Shown in pieces: positions 11,988 to 13,287 of a DNA stretch of 13,287 bases. The stretch is taken from the NCBI GenBank assembly GCA_020431945.1, contig JAGQHH010000396.1:1-13287 (forward strand). The letters are read 5' to 3'. The notes below the pieces were generated by a model that did not search any database, had not been told where the DNA came from, and worked only from the letters and a program-made list of their open reading frames with translations. The DNA comes from Cyanobacteria bacterium HKST-UBA02 (GTDB lineage: Bacteria; Cyanobacteriota; Vampirovibrionia; Obscuribacterales; Obscuribacteraceae). How positions within the stretch are numbered: the stretch's first letter is position 1; the number at the start of each line of letters is the position of its first letter. The translations under genes were made by a program, and so were the position numbers.

Positions 11988-13287
11988 ATGGAACAGAATA
12001 TCGAAATACCGGGGCTCCAGGAGTCCGTCAAAGAGAAGAGGCAAGACCTGATTCTTTATTCCCCGGTAGCCGGGAGTCAGGCTCGCAATGTCGCCGTCTG
12101 GCTCTTCATCGCCCTGGTTGTTCTGGCTTATGCGACTTTCCTGGCTTTCGGTCCGCAGATGCTCGGTCTCATCCTGATTGTTTTCGGCATTGCGGCATTT
12201 CTGGCTCTTATCCTGCGGCTCGCCTATCCCTGGTTCTTGAAGATGTTCGCCGGGCGCCTCTCCATCGAGGTGAGCGACGAAGGTCTGCGCTTTCCCTCTC
12301 TTTTCGGACCGGATCTGCTTTTCCGCAATTTCCGCCGCTGGGACGATATCGCCAATATCCTCATGGGCTCGCGGCTTCTCGACTACGGCAAGAGCTCCTA
12401 TGAATACGAGATGGAGACCCCGGGCAGCGATCAAAGGATATTCATCTATTTCAAATCCGGCGGTCATGCCGCCCTGGATCTCAAACGTATGAGCAAGAGC
12501 GGTCAGACCAAGCTATTCGTTGCCATTGAGTCGTTCTGCCTGGATTTCAGCCGCTCCCCCATCGCCTCCAGCGAAGAAGAATCCGATGCCCAACCGAAGC
12601 TCGAGAAATTCGAGCTACCCCAGTCTTATACGGAGATCTGGGAGCAGGAGCTGCAGGATTCTTTTTCATCCACAAAATTCGTTCCCCTGGCCAAGGGCAG
12701 CTTTCTTCAGGAAGGGAAATTCCGGATCGTCATGCCCCTCTCCTCCGGCGGTATGTCGGCGGTCTACCTGGCTTCCACCAGAGACCGGGAGCTCAGGGTC
12801 ATAAAAGAAGCAGTCCTGCCCGCCAGAATCAGCGACGAGAAAGAGCTCAAAGCAAAAGAGCTCTTCAAACGAGAAGTGGCGCTCCTGCAGAAGCTATCGC
12901 ACCCGCAAATCGCCTCGGTCCTCGATTATTTCGTCGAGAACGACAGGAACTACCTGGTCCTCGAGTTCGTGGCAGGCAACAGCCTCCGCCAGCATGTCGC
13001 TCAGAACGGTCCGGTGGAGGAGAAAGCGGCCCTGGAGCTGACCAGTCAGACAGCCACGATTCTCGAATACCTGCATGGTCTGACACCACCTGTGATTCAC
13101 CGGGACATATCCCCGGACAACCTCGTCTTGAAAGAAGACAACACTCTGGTGCTCATCGACTTCGGCGCCGCCAACGAATTCGTCGGGACTGCCACCGGAA
13201 CCATGGTGGGCAAACAAGCTTATATCGCGCCCGAGCAGTTCAAAGGCAAAGCCAAGACCGCAAGCGATCTCTATGCCCTGGGCGGCA
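11988..13287 (+). CDS. Membrane-anchored Hanks-type Ser/Thr protein kinase (C-terminus cut by window edge)
   Basis: 433 codons are present, open to the right edge. Two N-terminal membrane helices (about 34-55 and 57-82) are followed by a domain at about 90-186 that resembles a bacterial PH-like fold (LSIEVSDEGLRFPSLFG, WDDIANI, IFIYFKSGGHAALDL). An acidic linker comes next, then the kinase domain from about 240. Its parts are a P-loop LSSGGMSAVYLA at 251-262, Lys273 in VIKE, the alpha-C Glu at 296 (KREVALL), HRDISPDN at 371-378, DFG at 391-393 and APE at 414-416. The catalytic triad Lys/Asp/Asp is intact, so activity is expected. Two things are atypical: the P-loop lacks the first canonical Gly, and the catalytic-loop Lys of HRDxK is Ser. 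ATG at 11988 directly follows an in-frame TAG and has no Shine-Dalgarno. Anything past the kinase domain is outside the window. Confidence 0.92.
   Translation, partial: MEQNIEIPGLQESVKEKRQDLILYSPVAGSQARNVAVWLFIALVVLAYATFLAFGPQMLGLILIVFGIAAFLALILRLAYPWFLKMFAGRLSIEVSDEGLRFPSLFGPDLLFRNFRRWDDIANILMGSRLLDYGKSSYEYEMETPGSDQRIFIYFKSGGHAALDLKRMSKSGQTKLFVAIESFCLDFSRSPIASSEEESDAQPKLEKFELPQSYTEIWEQELQDSFSSTKFVPLAKGSFLQEGKFRIVMPLSSGGMSAVYLASTRDRELRVIKEAVLPARISDEKELKAKELFKREVALLQKLSHPQIASVLDYFVENDRNYLVLEFVAGNSLRQHVAQNGPVEEKAALELTSQTATILEYLHGLTPPVIHRDISPDNLVLKEDNTLVLIDFGAANEFVGTATGTMVGKQAYIAPEQFKGKAKTASDLYALGG

Noticed and set aside
11943..12467. Minus-strand open frame of 174 codons over the kinase N-terminus
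   Set aside because: Its sequence is charged and low in hydrophobic residues with no family resemblance. The plus-strand frame is continuous with the kinase domain and encodes clear membrane helices.

Overview
The window is a dense stretch of bacterial chromosome with moderately high GC, carrying 13 genes (two cut by the window edges) and no gap longer than about 150 bases. There are no insertion sequences, CRISPR arrays, tRNA or rRNA genes and no phage genes. Most genes are core housekeeping genes: ribosomal protein L19, NrdR, RimO, an RsuA/RluB-type pseudouridine synthase, a RodZ-like protein, CoaBC and MetRS. These are interleaved with lineage-specific membrane or secreted proteins: a J-domain protein, two YtxH-like proteins around a DUF948-like protein, a secreted protein, a TPR membrane protein and a membrane-anchored Ser/Thr kinase. 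RodZ plus NrdR plus Hanks-type kinases with TPR neighbours would fit a Cyanobacteria-related, non-photosynthetic lineage (Melainabacteria/Obscuribacterales-like). That placement is a guess from gene style and no marker here proves it.

Layout: (1) 1-1024, minus strand: nrdR followed by rplS, which runs off the left edge. (2) 1092-1766, plus: a J-domain protein divergent from nrdR. (3) 1798-5065, minus: a probable operon of pseudouridine synthase, rodZ-like and rimO, in that transcription order. It converges on the J-domain gene across a TATC microsatellite. (4) 5176-6383, minus: a YtxH / DUF948 / YtxH cassette with strong Shine-Dalgarno sites, closed by an intrinsic terminator at 5109-5140. 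(5) 6500-7783, minus: coaBC. (6) 7896-10248, plus: metG followed four bases later by a secreted protein of unknown function, transcribed from a promoter divergent from coaBC. (7) 10241-11938, minus: a TPR protein with three membrane segments, overlapping the secreted protein's end by 8 bases. (8) 11988 to the right edge, plus: a two-TM, PH-like, protein kinase fusion divergent from the TPR protein.

How the genes relate: translation and its quality (L19, RimO on ribosomal protein S12, rRNA pseudouridylation, MetRS) and cofactor or nucleotide supply (CoaBC, NrdR) form the core. RodZ and the YtxH/DUF948 cassette act at the cell envelope. The right-hand end, with a secreted protein, a TPR-TM protein and a membrane kinase, is the least characterised part and the best place to look for new biology, probably envelope sensing or signalling. 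I did not find a clear-cut novel defence or mobile system.
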